5,399 bases of DNA from Thermoplasmata archaeon (GTDB lineage Archaea > Thermoplasmatota > Thermoplasmata > Thermoplasmatales > Thermoplasmataceae): the NCBI GenBank assembly GCA_021810575.1, contig JAJZIN010000042.1, forward strand, positions 1-5,399, in the 5' to 3' direction. The notes under the pieces are model-generated. The model was not told where the DNA came from. It saw only the letters and a program-made list of their open reading frames with translations, and searched no databases. Shown here piece by piece: positions 1-5,380 of this stretch. Within the stretch, counting starts at the first letter, position 1. The number at the start of each line of letters is the position of its first letter. A program made the translations under genes and the position numbers.

Positions 1-548
1 TGAGGGACTTCAGGAGACTGTTCCATTATCTGCTCATTATACTGAGATTGCAACCTCATTATATCTGCAGGAAGCGTCAGGTGTGATACACCATGACGGT
101 ACTTTGCCTCCCTGAATGCTCTTTTAGTTATTTCCTGAGCACTGGCAGGGTTTAGAACTTCCGTGCTGTATACTGAAACATCCTGAAAGATTGAACCCAG
201 ATTCACCTCCTGAAAATAATCCGTTCCAATTAGATCAGTCTCCACCTGTCCAGTCAATGCGATCACTGATGAGTGATCCATTTTTGCATCATATAGTCCA
301 TTAAGAAGATGAATCGACCCGGGACCACTCGTTCCCATGCATGCCGTGACTTTACCGGATATCTTTGATTCAAAGGACGCGGCAAGGGCTGCTCCTTCTT
401 CATGCCTTACCTGAATAAACTTAATCTTACCATTCTTCCTTATTGCGTCCATTACTGGATTTAAAGAATCACCCGGTATGCCGTATATCCTTTCAACTCC
501 GAGATTGGCAAGAGTGTCTATTATGACTTCTGCTGTTGTTTTTCCCAT
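1..548 (-). CDS. Pyruvate oxidase / pyruvate:quinone dehydrogenase-like ThDP enzyme, partial (N-terminal 182 residues)
   Basis: This is the N-terminal part of a thiamine-diphosphate enzyme; the rest lies beyond the left window edge. The 182 residues cover the Pyr (ThDP-activating) domain. Visible landmarks are the N-terminal helix and GIPGDSLNP loop (residues 23-31), the RHEEGAALAA motif (48-57) whose first Glu, E50, matches the catalytic cofactor-activating glutamate of the family, the GTSGPGSIHLLNGLYDA segment (72-88), and the GQVETDLIGTDYFQEV region (100-115). These fit the POX/PoxB branch better than acetolactate synthase, which shares the fold. Family members decarboxylate pyruvate and pass electrons to FAD, then to O2 or a membrane quinone; which acceptor is used cannot be told without the FAD and C-terminal domains. 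The start at 548 is chosen because family homology begins at once and a TATA-like box lies about 26 bases upstream, implying a leaderless mRNA. The family call is firm; substrate and acceptor are inferred. Confidence 0.9.
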   Translation of the reverse strand, partial: MGKTTAEVIIDTLANLGVERIYGIPGDSLNPVMDAIRKNGKIKFIQVRHEEGAALAASFESKISGKVTACMGTSGPGSIHLLNGLYDAKMDHSSVIALTGQVETDLIGTDYFQEVNLGSIFQDVSVYSTEVLNPASAQEITKRAFREAKYRHGVSHLTLPADIMRLQSQYNEQIMEQSPEVP

Positions 549-564
549 GGGTACACATGGTAAT

Positions 565-582
565 TATTGTATATTAATTGTG
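565..582 (-). promoter_or_regulatory. TATA-box promoter of the pyruvate oxidase-like gene
   Basis: On the minus strand the octamer TTAATATA (577 down to 570) is centred about 26 bases before the ATG at 548, the usual archaeal TATA-to-start-site distance. Transcription would then begin at or very near the start codon, and no Shine-Dalgarno sequence is visible, so the transcript is probably leaderless. The 88 bases between this gene and the channel gene hold nothing else recognisable apart from an A/T-rich run at 588-600. Confidence 0.5.
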
Positions 583-636
583 AGTGTAAAATTTTTTTAA
601 CCTGATGTTTCACTTAGATCGATAAATATACCACAT

Positions 637-1614
637 TTACCTGATTCTTCCAGAAACTGGAAATATCCTCATGGGTTCAAGTCTAAGTCTCAGGTTTTCA
701 AAGATCTGGGTCCTTATGCTCTGGTCCCTTATATTTGGGAACTCAATCATGACAAGATATGTATTAAGGGTAGTTTCATCAAGGAGAAATTTTTGGTCGT
801 TCCTCTTAATTCCCATTTTTTCCGTGATATCAAAAACAACTTTCCTTATTTCTTCTGGCAGGACATGCTTCGGTACTTCGTATCTTATGGAAAAACTTCC
901 ACTTTTTGGACCCAGTTGAAATGCCCCGAGAGCGACTACCGCATTGGGTACATTGATTATCTCGTTACCATCGGTAAATATCTTTGTGTAATTCATGGTG
1001 ATATCTACAACCCTGCCCCTTATACCCTGAACGTAAAGCACATCCTTTGAGTAATATTTCTGGAAGAAAACTGCGAGCTGAAGCCCCATAAGAGAGCTTG
1101 AGCTGCTCCATGGAAATATCCACACATCATCACCTGGCTTGAAAGGCCTTGAGATTTCCATCATTAAACCACCCAGAATATTCCCGATAATACTCTGACC
1201 GGCGAGCGCAATGAGAGCGGCTAGGAGGATACTGCTTGTAAGCAAAGAATCAATGTTGATACCAAGTGCTGATAGGATCACCACGAAAATTATGAAATAT
1301 GCAACGATGTTCATCACGTAGTTGATGATTACTGATCTTGCTGTGTTTCCCCTCACAGAGTAGTGGAGTTTCATCACTTTCCTGATCTGAAATACCAAGA
1401 CCAGGGCAAAAATGAGGGAAATTATGATCTCTAGAATTGCACCATATATGGATAACTCATACCTTATATAAAGAGGGACAGTTTCGGTGAAGTCGTATGC
1501 TGCCTGATAAAATAGTTCAGCTTTTTTTACAAAATACGATATCCTCAATGTATCCAGTAAAATTCCAAAAAGTAAGAAAGGGAATGAATACATCAGGCCG
1601 CTTCGACTTCTCAT
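637..1614 (-). CDS. MscS-family mechanosensitive ion channel with an insertion in the beta domain (325 aa)
   Basis: This is a small-conductance mechanosensitive channel protein, expected to sit in the cytoplasmic membrane as a homo-oligomer and release solutes on osmotic downshock. Predicted membrane helices lie near residues 8-28, 55-77 and 93-118, with the pore-lining helix at about 124-152 (small residues Ala/Gly, including GQSIIGNILGGL at 139-150). The helix leads into EISRPFKPGDDV (153-164), the MscS signature at the start of the beta domain, and GRVVDITMNYTKIFTDG plus INVPNAVV (200-227) complete that domain. A C-terminal alpha/beta domain follows (about 240-325). Residues 167-196, with a run of five serines and an aromatic-rich stretch, have no counterpart in E. 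coli MscS, where the two beta-domain halves join directly. The ATG at 1614 is chosen, 7 bases after the stop of the upstream small gene. An upstream in-frame ATG at 1710 would add 32 hydrophilic residues overlapping that gene. Likely cotranscribed with the 83-residue gene. Confidence 0.87.
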   Translation of the reverse strand: MRSRSGLMYSFPFLLFGILLDTLRISYFVKKAELFYQAAYDFTETVPLYIRYELSIYGAILEIIISLIFALVLVFQIRKVMKLHYSVRGNTARSVIINYVMNIVAYFIIFVVILSALGINIDSLLTSSILLAALIALAGQSIIGNILGGLMMEISRPFKPGDDVWIFPWSSSSSLMGLQLAVFFQKYYSKDVLYVQGIRGRVVDITMNYTKIFTDGNEIINVPNAVVALGAFQLGPKSGSFSIRYEVPKHVLPEEIRKVVFDITEKMGIKRNDQKFLLDETTLNTYLVMIEFPNIRDQSIRTQIFENLRLRLEPMRIFPVSGRIR

Positions 1615-1621
1615 TTTTGAA

Positions 1622-1873
1622 TCAGTCCTGATTGGTTGTAGAAATGATGCACTGAGACATTGGAACACAGATTGTCTGTTTAGTGGACTGATCTGGACTC
1701 TCAGTCTCAATTATGTATACTGCCTGATCAACCCCAATGAGCTTGCCTCTCATATAGAGTTCAGGCGTAAGACTCTCCTGATACTGCCCCAGAATCAGAA
1801 ATCTCACATTTTTACCCACAAGATCAATGACATTCATGTTCATTGATTCATTTATGCTATAAAATCTATTCAT
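1622..1873 (-). CDS. Small conserved-looking protein of unknown function, possibly Sm/SH3-like beta barrel (83 aa)
   Basis: I do not recognise this protein. It has no membrane segment or signal peptide. The middle part, DLVGKNVRFLILG (17-29) then ELYMRGKLIGVDQAVYIIE (38-56), alternates hydrophobic and polar residues and has the Gly and Asp spacing seen in the Sm1 half of Sm/Lsm-type small beta barrels. The C-terminal strand ICVPMSQCIIS (68-78) sits where Sm2 would be but lacks the RG pair that binds RNA. An Sm-like or SH3-like fold is therefore only a weak inference, and RNA binding is not supported. The start at 1873 is favoured over an in-frame ATG at 1843 (M11) because a TATA-like T-rich box lies about 28 bases before 1873. 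The gene is followed after 7 bases by the MscS channel gene, so the two are probably one transcription unit and may be functionally linked. Being a real gene is supported by spacing and the promoter. Confidence 0.65.
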   Translation of the reverse strand: MNRFYSINESMNMNVIDLVGKNVRFLILGQYQESLTPELYMRGKLIGVDQAVYIIETESPDQSTKQTICVPMSQCIISTTNQD

Positions 1874-1879
1874 AGAAGC

Positions 1880-1907
1880 CTAAAATAATGAGAATGAAAA
1901 TAAAAGA
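1880..1907 (-). terminator. T-rich terminator of the sdh operon, overlapping the promoter of the 83-aa gene
   Basis: Directly after the TAA of the small membrane protein, the minus strand reads TTTTATTTT (1905-1897) and, further on, ATTATTTTAG (1889-1880), with no strong hairpin. Archaeal RNA polymerase terminates at such U-rich tracts. The first tract is also centred about 28 bases before the ATG at 1873, so it can act as the TATA-like element of the next transcription unit. Whether it works as terminator, promoter or both is inference; some read-through from sdh is possible. Confidence 0.4.
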
Positions 1908-2078
1908 TTATGGTGTTATGAGAGAAATTAAAAATATTACAAATCCTGCTATTACAAAATACTCTGTATTCGAGAGATTCTGTGCAATGAATTTATAGTA
2001 GATTCCTCCTATTTCTATCAGGAATAATCCCAGGAAGAAAAGGGGATATCTCCATGCTGATTTCATGTATTTTCCCAT
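1908..2078 (-). CDS. Small two-helix membrane protein, last gene of the sdh operon (56 aa)
   Basis: This short ORF starts 5 bases after the sdhC stop and encodes 56 residues with two clear hydrophobic helices, about residues 11-28 (YPLFFLGLFLIEIGGIYY) and 39-55 (EYFVIAGFVIFLISLI core), joined by a short polar loop (AQNLSNT, 32-38). The N-terminus is basic (K3, K6, R10), suggesting it faces the cytoplasm, with the loop outside. A glutamate, E22, lies inside the first helix, unusual for an inert anchor. A GTGAT sequence (2087-2083) 4 bases before the ATG matches the end of 16S rRNA and overlaps the sdhC stop codon, implying translational coupling; the in-frame ATG at 2066 (M5) has no such site. 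Position and topology suggest an accessory or fourth subunit of the succinate dehydrogenase membrane domain, an SdhD-like role. I recognise no family, so function is inferred from context. It is short enough to be missed by standard gene calling. Confidence 0.72.
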   Translation of the reverse strand: MGKYMKSAWRYPLFFLGLFLIEIGGIYYKFIAQNLSNTEYFVIAGFVIFLISLITP

Positions 2079-2083
2079 GTAGA

Positions 2084-2833
2084 TCACAACCTGAACAGGA
2101 GGATGTTAATGCCAAGACCAGCGGCTACTCCCCTTATATATAGGTCAACGAGGAAGAAAGAAGCAAGACTCATCCATGCAAAAATTTCGTGATGATCGTT
2201 CAGTTTAGATACCCCGTTAAAGAATGATCTCCTAACACTCTTCTTGTTTACCGGGCAGCTGTAACAGTCAACATTGCCTCCCGTTACGTGTCTGAAGAAG
2301 TGGCATGAGAATGTATATATTGTTACCAGTGCAGTGTTTATGATCAGTAATAGTGCCCCTAATGTGAAAGTTCCATTGTAGGCAAGTGCTACATAGATAT
2401 CGTAATAGAAGAACGGAAGAATTGCCACTGCTGTGTACCAGAAATATCTGTGCAGGTTCTCGAGCCTGAATATATTTGTTTCAGCAGAATATAATCTGCC
2501 TCTCTTTTCACCAACAAGGTCTATTCTCTTTGATACATCCTTGAACTTTGAAACCTCACAAGCAATTGGATGCCTGAAAAGATGCCTGTGGTAATCCTTC
2601 CTGTATGCATAGCATGTAGCCCTGAAACCTGCCACAAGAGGCAGTACGAGGATGGTGGGTGAATAGAACGGATCAGTCAACCCCTGAACAGGCTTTGGCA
2701 GTGCAAACACCGTCATCAGGTATATAGCCAGCAGGGCTAGAAGTACAAATGACCAGAATCTCAATTCACCGAATTCTCTTGGGAACCTCACTATTTTTTC
2801 TAATTTTGTTTCATCCTTTGTGCTAAATGACAT
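2084..2833 (-). CDS. sdhC: Succinate dehydrogenase membrane anchor, type F (mycobacterial Sdh1 SdhC-like), candidate Rieske-type FeS protein (249 aa)
   Basis: This membrane subunit would carry electrons from the SdhB iron-sulfur chain to quinone. About five hydrophobic segments are seen: residues 25-46, 57-73, 128-151, 156-178 and 216-240. It does not look like haem b SdhC/SdhD. It shares the FRATCYAYRK (70-79), NLHRYFWY (126-133), YTFSCHFFRHVTGG (173-186) and SKLNDHHEIFAWMSL (209-223) pattern that I recall from the Rv0249c-type anchor of actinobacterial Sdh1. The Mycobacterium smegmatis Sdh1 structure has a Rieske-type [2Fe-2S] cluster with two His ligands inside the membrane. Candidate ligands here are C74, C92, H128, C177, H178 and H182; I cannot assign the exact set. 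An extra CxxC (C190, C193) follows the fourth helix. The start codon abuts the sdhB stop (TAGATG), with a strong GGTGGTGA site inside the end of sdhB. The family match is from memory of the motif pattern, but operon context supports it strongly. Confidence 0.85.
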   Translation of the reverse strand: MSFSTKDETKLEKIVRFPREFGELRFWSFVLLALLAIYLMTVFALPKPVQGLTDPFYSPTILVLPLVAGFRATCYAYRKDYHRHLFRHPIACEVSKFKDVSKRIDLVGEKRGRLYSAETNIFRLENLHRYFWYTAVAILPFFYYDIYVALAYNGTFTLGALLLIINTALVTIYTFSCHFFRHVTGGNVDCYSCPVNKKSVRRSFFNGVSKLNDHHEIFAWMSLASFFLVDLYIRGVAAGLGINILLFRL

Positions 2834-3586
2834 CTATTTCACCACCTTTTCTTTTTTTCTTCTGTTCTTGATCAGCATTGCTATTGGATCGTATTGCCTG
2901 TCTACCGCTCTTTCCTTTTCCTGGATTATTGCATTGTCAGTTATTTTTATGTGTTCCGGACATACTTCAGTGCAGCATTTAGTTATATTACAGTATCCCA
3001 TTCCACCCTCTTCGTTAAGCATCCTTGATCTGTCCAGACCGTCCAGGGGATGCATATCCCAAGAAGCTGCCTTTACAATGTGCCGTGGACCAAAATACGG
3101 GGTAAAGTGCTCCCTAACAACGTGGCACACATCCATGCAGAGGAAACATTCGATGCATCTCTTGAATTCCTTGGATCTTTCAACATCCTTTGGATTAATT
3201 CTCCATGGTTTTTCAAGGCCTTCCTTTGGAGTGAACATTGGAATCTTTCTTGCAATTTCCCAGTTCTTTGAAACGTCTGTTACAAGATCCTTGATCAATG
3301 GAAATGCCGCCATGGGTGCAACAGTGATATTTTTACCAACTTCGTCCACCCTGGTCTTGCACATCAGAGATGGTCTTCCATTGATTTCGGCGGAGCATGA
3401 ACCACATTTACCAGCCTTGCAGTTCCACCTTATTGAAATAGTGGGGTCTATTTTCTCCTCCACGTATCTGACTGTATCCAGGACAACCATCCCATCAACA
3501 TATGGGACCTTGTATTCCACAAACTTCCCTTCCTTTTCTGTTTCAGGATCAAACCTGAATACTTTCACACTTATATCATCGCTCAT
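2834..3586 (-). CDS. sdhB: Succinate dehydrogenase iron-sulfur subunit (250 aa)
   Basis: SdhB carries electrons from FAD in SdhA through three iron-sulfur clusters to the membrane anchor. The N-terminal ferredoxin-like domain (about 1-105) has the [2Fe-2S] ligands C56, C61, C64 and C76, in CKAGKCGSCSAEING and LMC. The C-terminal domain has CIECFLCMDVC (C144, C147, C150, C154) and CNITKCCTEVCPEHI (C199, C204, C205, C209). By the usual assignment C144, C147, C150 and C209 hold the [4Fe-4S] cluster and C154, C199 and C205 the [3Fe-4S] cluster. Two features depart from the classical proteobacterial form: C154 is followed by His rather than Pro, and an extra cysteine, C204, precedes C205. The latter resembles the actinobacterial Sdh1 type and fits the unusual anchor. 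Length is typical. The start at 3586 overlaps the sdhA stop by 4 bases (ATGA), preceded by a GAGGTG site at 3597-3592. Product identity is very secure; the cluster types are inferred. Confidence 0.97.
   Translation of the reverse strand: MSDDISVKVFRFDPETEKEGKFVEYKVPYVDGMVVLDTVRYVEEKIDPTISIRWNCKAGKCGSCSAEINGRPSLMCKTRVDEVGKNITVAPMAAFPLIKDLVTDVSKNWEIARKIPMFTPKEGLEKPWRINPKDVERSKEFKRCIECFLCMDVCHVVREHFTPYFGPRHIVKAASWDMHPLDGLDRSRMLNEEGGMGYCNITKCCTEVCPEHIKITDNAIIQEKERAVDRQYDPIAMLIKNRRKKEKVVK
2839..2846 (-). promoter_or_regulatory. Ribosome binding site of sdhC
   Basis: GGTGGTGA on the minus strand pairs with the 3' end of archaeal 16S rRNA and lies 5 bases before the sdhC ATG at 2833. It is within the last codons of sdhB. 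With zero bases between the sdhB stop and the sdhC start, it fixes the sdhC start and suggests coupled translation giving matched subunit amounts. Confidence 0.7.
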
Positions 3587-5304
3587 TCATACACCTCTGG
3601 CTTTACATATGCCTTGTATTCTTCAGGCATTTCTAGCGCTGGTTTTACCTCAAACTTCATATTTCCCTGCTCGTCCATGTAGGTGATTATGTTGGCTTTC
3701 CATGCTGGATCTTTCTTTGGGAAGTCTGATCTTGCATGTGCACCCCTGCTTTCCTTTCTCATTGAAGCGCATGTGGCTATAGCCTCACAGGAAACTAACA
3801 TATTACCAAGTTCAAGGCAGCCAAGAAGTCCATGATTATATCTAACTCCTCCCCTGGTTCCAACTTCCTTGAACTCTTCCTTTAGGTCTTTTATTATCTG
3901 GATTGCCTTCTGCAGGTGTTCCTCGTCCCTCATTATACCCACATTCTCGCTCATGCATGTTGTAAGTCGATCTATGAGATCGTATGGATTCTTCCCGTCT
4001 TCCTTAAAGAAATGCATTACATAAGCCCTGACTTTCTCAACATCCTCGTCCGGTATTTCTTCCAGTTTTGAGCTTCTTGCATAATTCACAGCTGCGTCTC
4101 CGGCCCTCTTTCCAAAGACCAGGATATCTGCGAGGGAGTTGCCTCCAAGCCTGTTTGCTCCGTGGAGACCTGAAGCAACCTCTCCTGCTGCGAACAGATT
4201 CTCAATATTTGTTCTTTCTGTTTCTGCATCCACTTCTATTCCACCCATCATATAGTGGACAGTTGGTGCCACTTCCATTTTCTCCTTTGTTATATCGACT
4301 CCAGCAAATTCAAGAAACTGTTGATACATTGCAGGGAGCTTGTGCTTGATGAAGTCTGCACCTTTAAAGGATATATCAAGGTAAACACCGCCATGCTCTG
4401 TTCCCCTTCCTTCCATTATTTCCCTGTAATTTGCTCTGGCAACAACATCTCTTGCGTCAAGTTCCTTCTTTTGAGGAGAGTATTTCAGCATATATCTCTC
4501 GCCTTTGGAATTCAGTAAAATTCCTCCTTCCCCTCTTACCCCTTCTGTTACTAGAAGACCTTTCACTCCAGGTGGATAAACCATTCCAGTGGGGTGAAAC
4601 TGCATCATTTCCATGTCCCTGAGTATGACTCCAGCCCTGTATGCCATACCGATGCCATCACCTGTTGATTCCCATGAATTTGATGTAACCTTAAAGACTC
4701 TTCCTGATCCTCCCGTTGCAATGACTACGGATTTTGCCCTGAATATGAAGGTTTGTCCGGTATTCATCTTTATTCCATATGCACCTATGATCTTGTTATC
4801 CTTCCTGATCAGGTCCACTATATACATTTCATCATAGAACTGGATATTTCTGTGAAGCACCTGATCTTCAAGCGTCTTTATTAATTCCAGTCCAGTTCTG
4901 TCCCCGATGTGCGCCAGTCTTCTGTACGTATGAGCTCCAAATGCCCTCTGCATTATCCTGCCATCTGGCGTCCTGTCAAACAGTGCCCCGTACCTCTCCA
5001 GTTCCAGAACCCTTTCCGGTGCTTCCTTACCCAGGATTTCTGCCATTTTCCAGTTAGAAATGTATACTCCTTCCTCTATTATATCACCATAGTGTACAGT
5101 CCAGTTATCCTGTGGGTCCACATTTCCCAGAGCGGCGGCAATTCCACCTTCCGCCATAACCGTATGAGCCTTGCCAAGAAGTGACTTTGTGACCATAACA
5201 GGCTTCAGACCTGCATCGTTTACGGAAATAGCTGCCCTCATTCCTGCTCCGCCGGCACCGATAATCAGAACGTCTGCCTCGACGGTTTCAACCTCATTGT
5301 TCAT
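3583..5304 (-). CDS. sdhA: Succinate dehydrogenase flavoprotein subunit (573 aa)
   Basis: SdhA is the catalytic subunit that oxidises succinate to fumarate with covalently bound FAD, on the cytoplasmic face of the membrane, linking the citric acid cycle to respiration. The N-terminal Rossmann motif IIGAGGAGMRAA (14-25) binds FAD. H47, in KAHTVMAEGGIAAA, matches the histidine that carries the covalent flavin. Active-site landmarks of the family are present: QFHPTG (H237), TEGVRGEGG (253-261), LDARDVVAR with R285/R290 (282-290), VHYMMGG (H350) and HGANRLGGNSL (381-391, R385). The C-terminal helical domain ends with the usual KESRGAHARSDFP block (518-529). Length and domain order are complete, with no frameshift. 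It is the first gene of the operon. The start at 5304 is set by an AGGTGA ribosome site (5316-5311) 6 bases upstream, and the FAD motif begins a normal distance from it. Fumarate reductase activity cannot be excluded from sequence alone, but the aerobic-type operon and anchor suggest succinate oxidation. Confidence 0.98.
   Translation of the reverse strand: MNNEVETVEADVLIIGAGGAGMRAAISVNDAGLKPVMVTKSLLGKAHTVMAEGGIAAALGNVDPQDNWTVHYGDIIEEGVYISNWKMAEILGKEAPERVLELERYGALFDRTPDGRIMQRAFGAHTYRRLAHIGDRTGLELIKTLEDQVLHRNIQFYDEMYIVDLIRKDNKIIGAYGIKMNTGQTFIFRAKSVVIATGGSGRVFKVTSNSWESTGDGIGMAYRAGVILRDMEMMQFHPTGMVYPPGVKGLLVTEGVRGEGGILLNSKGERYMLKYSPQKKELDARDVVARANYREIMEGRGTEHGGVYLDISFKGADFIKHKLPAMYQQFLEFAGVDITKEKMEVAPTVHYMMGGIEVDAETERTNIENLFAAGEVASGLHGANRLGGNSLADILVFGKRAGDAAVNYARSSKLEEIPDEDVEKVRAYVMHFFKEDGKNPYDLIDRLTTCMSENVGIMRDEEHLQKAIQIIKDLKEEFKEVGTRGGVRYNHGLLGCLELGNMLVSCEAIATCASMRKESRGAHARSDFPKKDPAWKANIITYMDEQGNMKFEVKPALEMPEEYKAYVKPEVYE
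3592..3597 (-). promoter_or_regulatory. Ribosome binding site of sdhB
   Basis: GAGGTG on the minus strand lies 5 bases before the sdhB ATG at 3586, inside the last codons of sdhA. It favours this ATG over the neighbouring ATG at 3590, which is in another frame and reaches a stop quickly. Together with the ATGA overlap it points to coupled translation of the two soluble subunits. Confidence 0.6.
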
Positions 5305-5310
5305 TGAATT

Positions 5311-5316
5311 TCACCT
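5311..5316 (-). promoter_or_regulatory. Ribosome binding site of sdhA
   Basis: AGGTGA on the minus strand lies 6 bases before the sdhA ATG and matches the archaeal anti-Shine-Dalgarno sequence. It shows that the operon mRNA has a leader, unlike the two apparently leaderless units to the left. Confidence 0.75.
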
Positions 5317-5341
5317 AAACCTGATGTGTATTATTTCATTG

Positions 5342-5380
5342 GTATAAATTTTTTATAATTTCTAAATACTTATATAGTAC
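5342..5380 (-). promoter_or_regulatory. Promoter region of the sdh operon, two TATA-like boxes
   Basis: The 95 bases right of sdhA are strongly AT-rich and hold no gene. On the minus strand a TTTATA (5348-5343) preceded by a run of A, resembling a BRE, would start transcription near 5320 and give a leader of about 16 bases carrying the ribosome site. A second box, CTATATAAG (5379-5371 region), is closer to the archaeal consensus but would give a leader of about 45 bases. I favour the first for leader length and BRE, but either or both may be used. Confidence 0.5.

Noticed and set aside
556..558. ATG at 558 as start of the pyruvate oxidase-like gene
   Set aside because: It is out of frame with the conserved protein. 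The ATG at 548 is in frame and at the expected distance from the TATA-like box.
591..598. Poly-T run as terminator of the channel gene
   Set aside because: The run of T is on the plus strand, while the channel gene is transcribed from the minus strand, where it reads as poly-A. It may instead be part of the promoter region of the next gene.
671..1050. Two plus-strand open frames opposite the 3' half of the channel gene
   Set aside because: They overlap one another and the well-supported channel gene, with no family resemblance.
1615..1710. N-terminal extension of the MscS channel to an ATG at 1710
   Set aside because: The extra 32 residues overlap the end of the 83-aa gene in another frame, are hydrophilic and unlike MscS N-termini. 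The ATG at 1614 gives normal operon spacing and begins just before the first membrane helix.
3588..3590. ATG at 3590 as alternative start of sdhB
   Set aside because: It is in a different frame from SdhB. The ATG at 3586 has the ribosome site GAGGTG at a good distance.
2820..3686. Long plus-strand open frame (288 codons) opposite sdhB
   Set aside because: It lies antisense to the clearly conserved sdhB, resembles no protein I know, and its Ser/Leu/Pro-rich content is what the complement of sdhB codons gives.
4068..5184. Several plus-strand open frames of 60-95 codons opposite sdhA
   Set aside because: They are short, overlap each other and sdhA, and have no ribosome site or recognisable protein features. 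They are antisense shadows.
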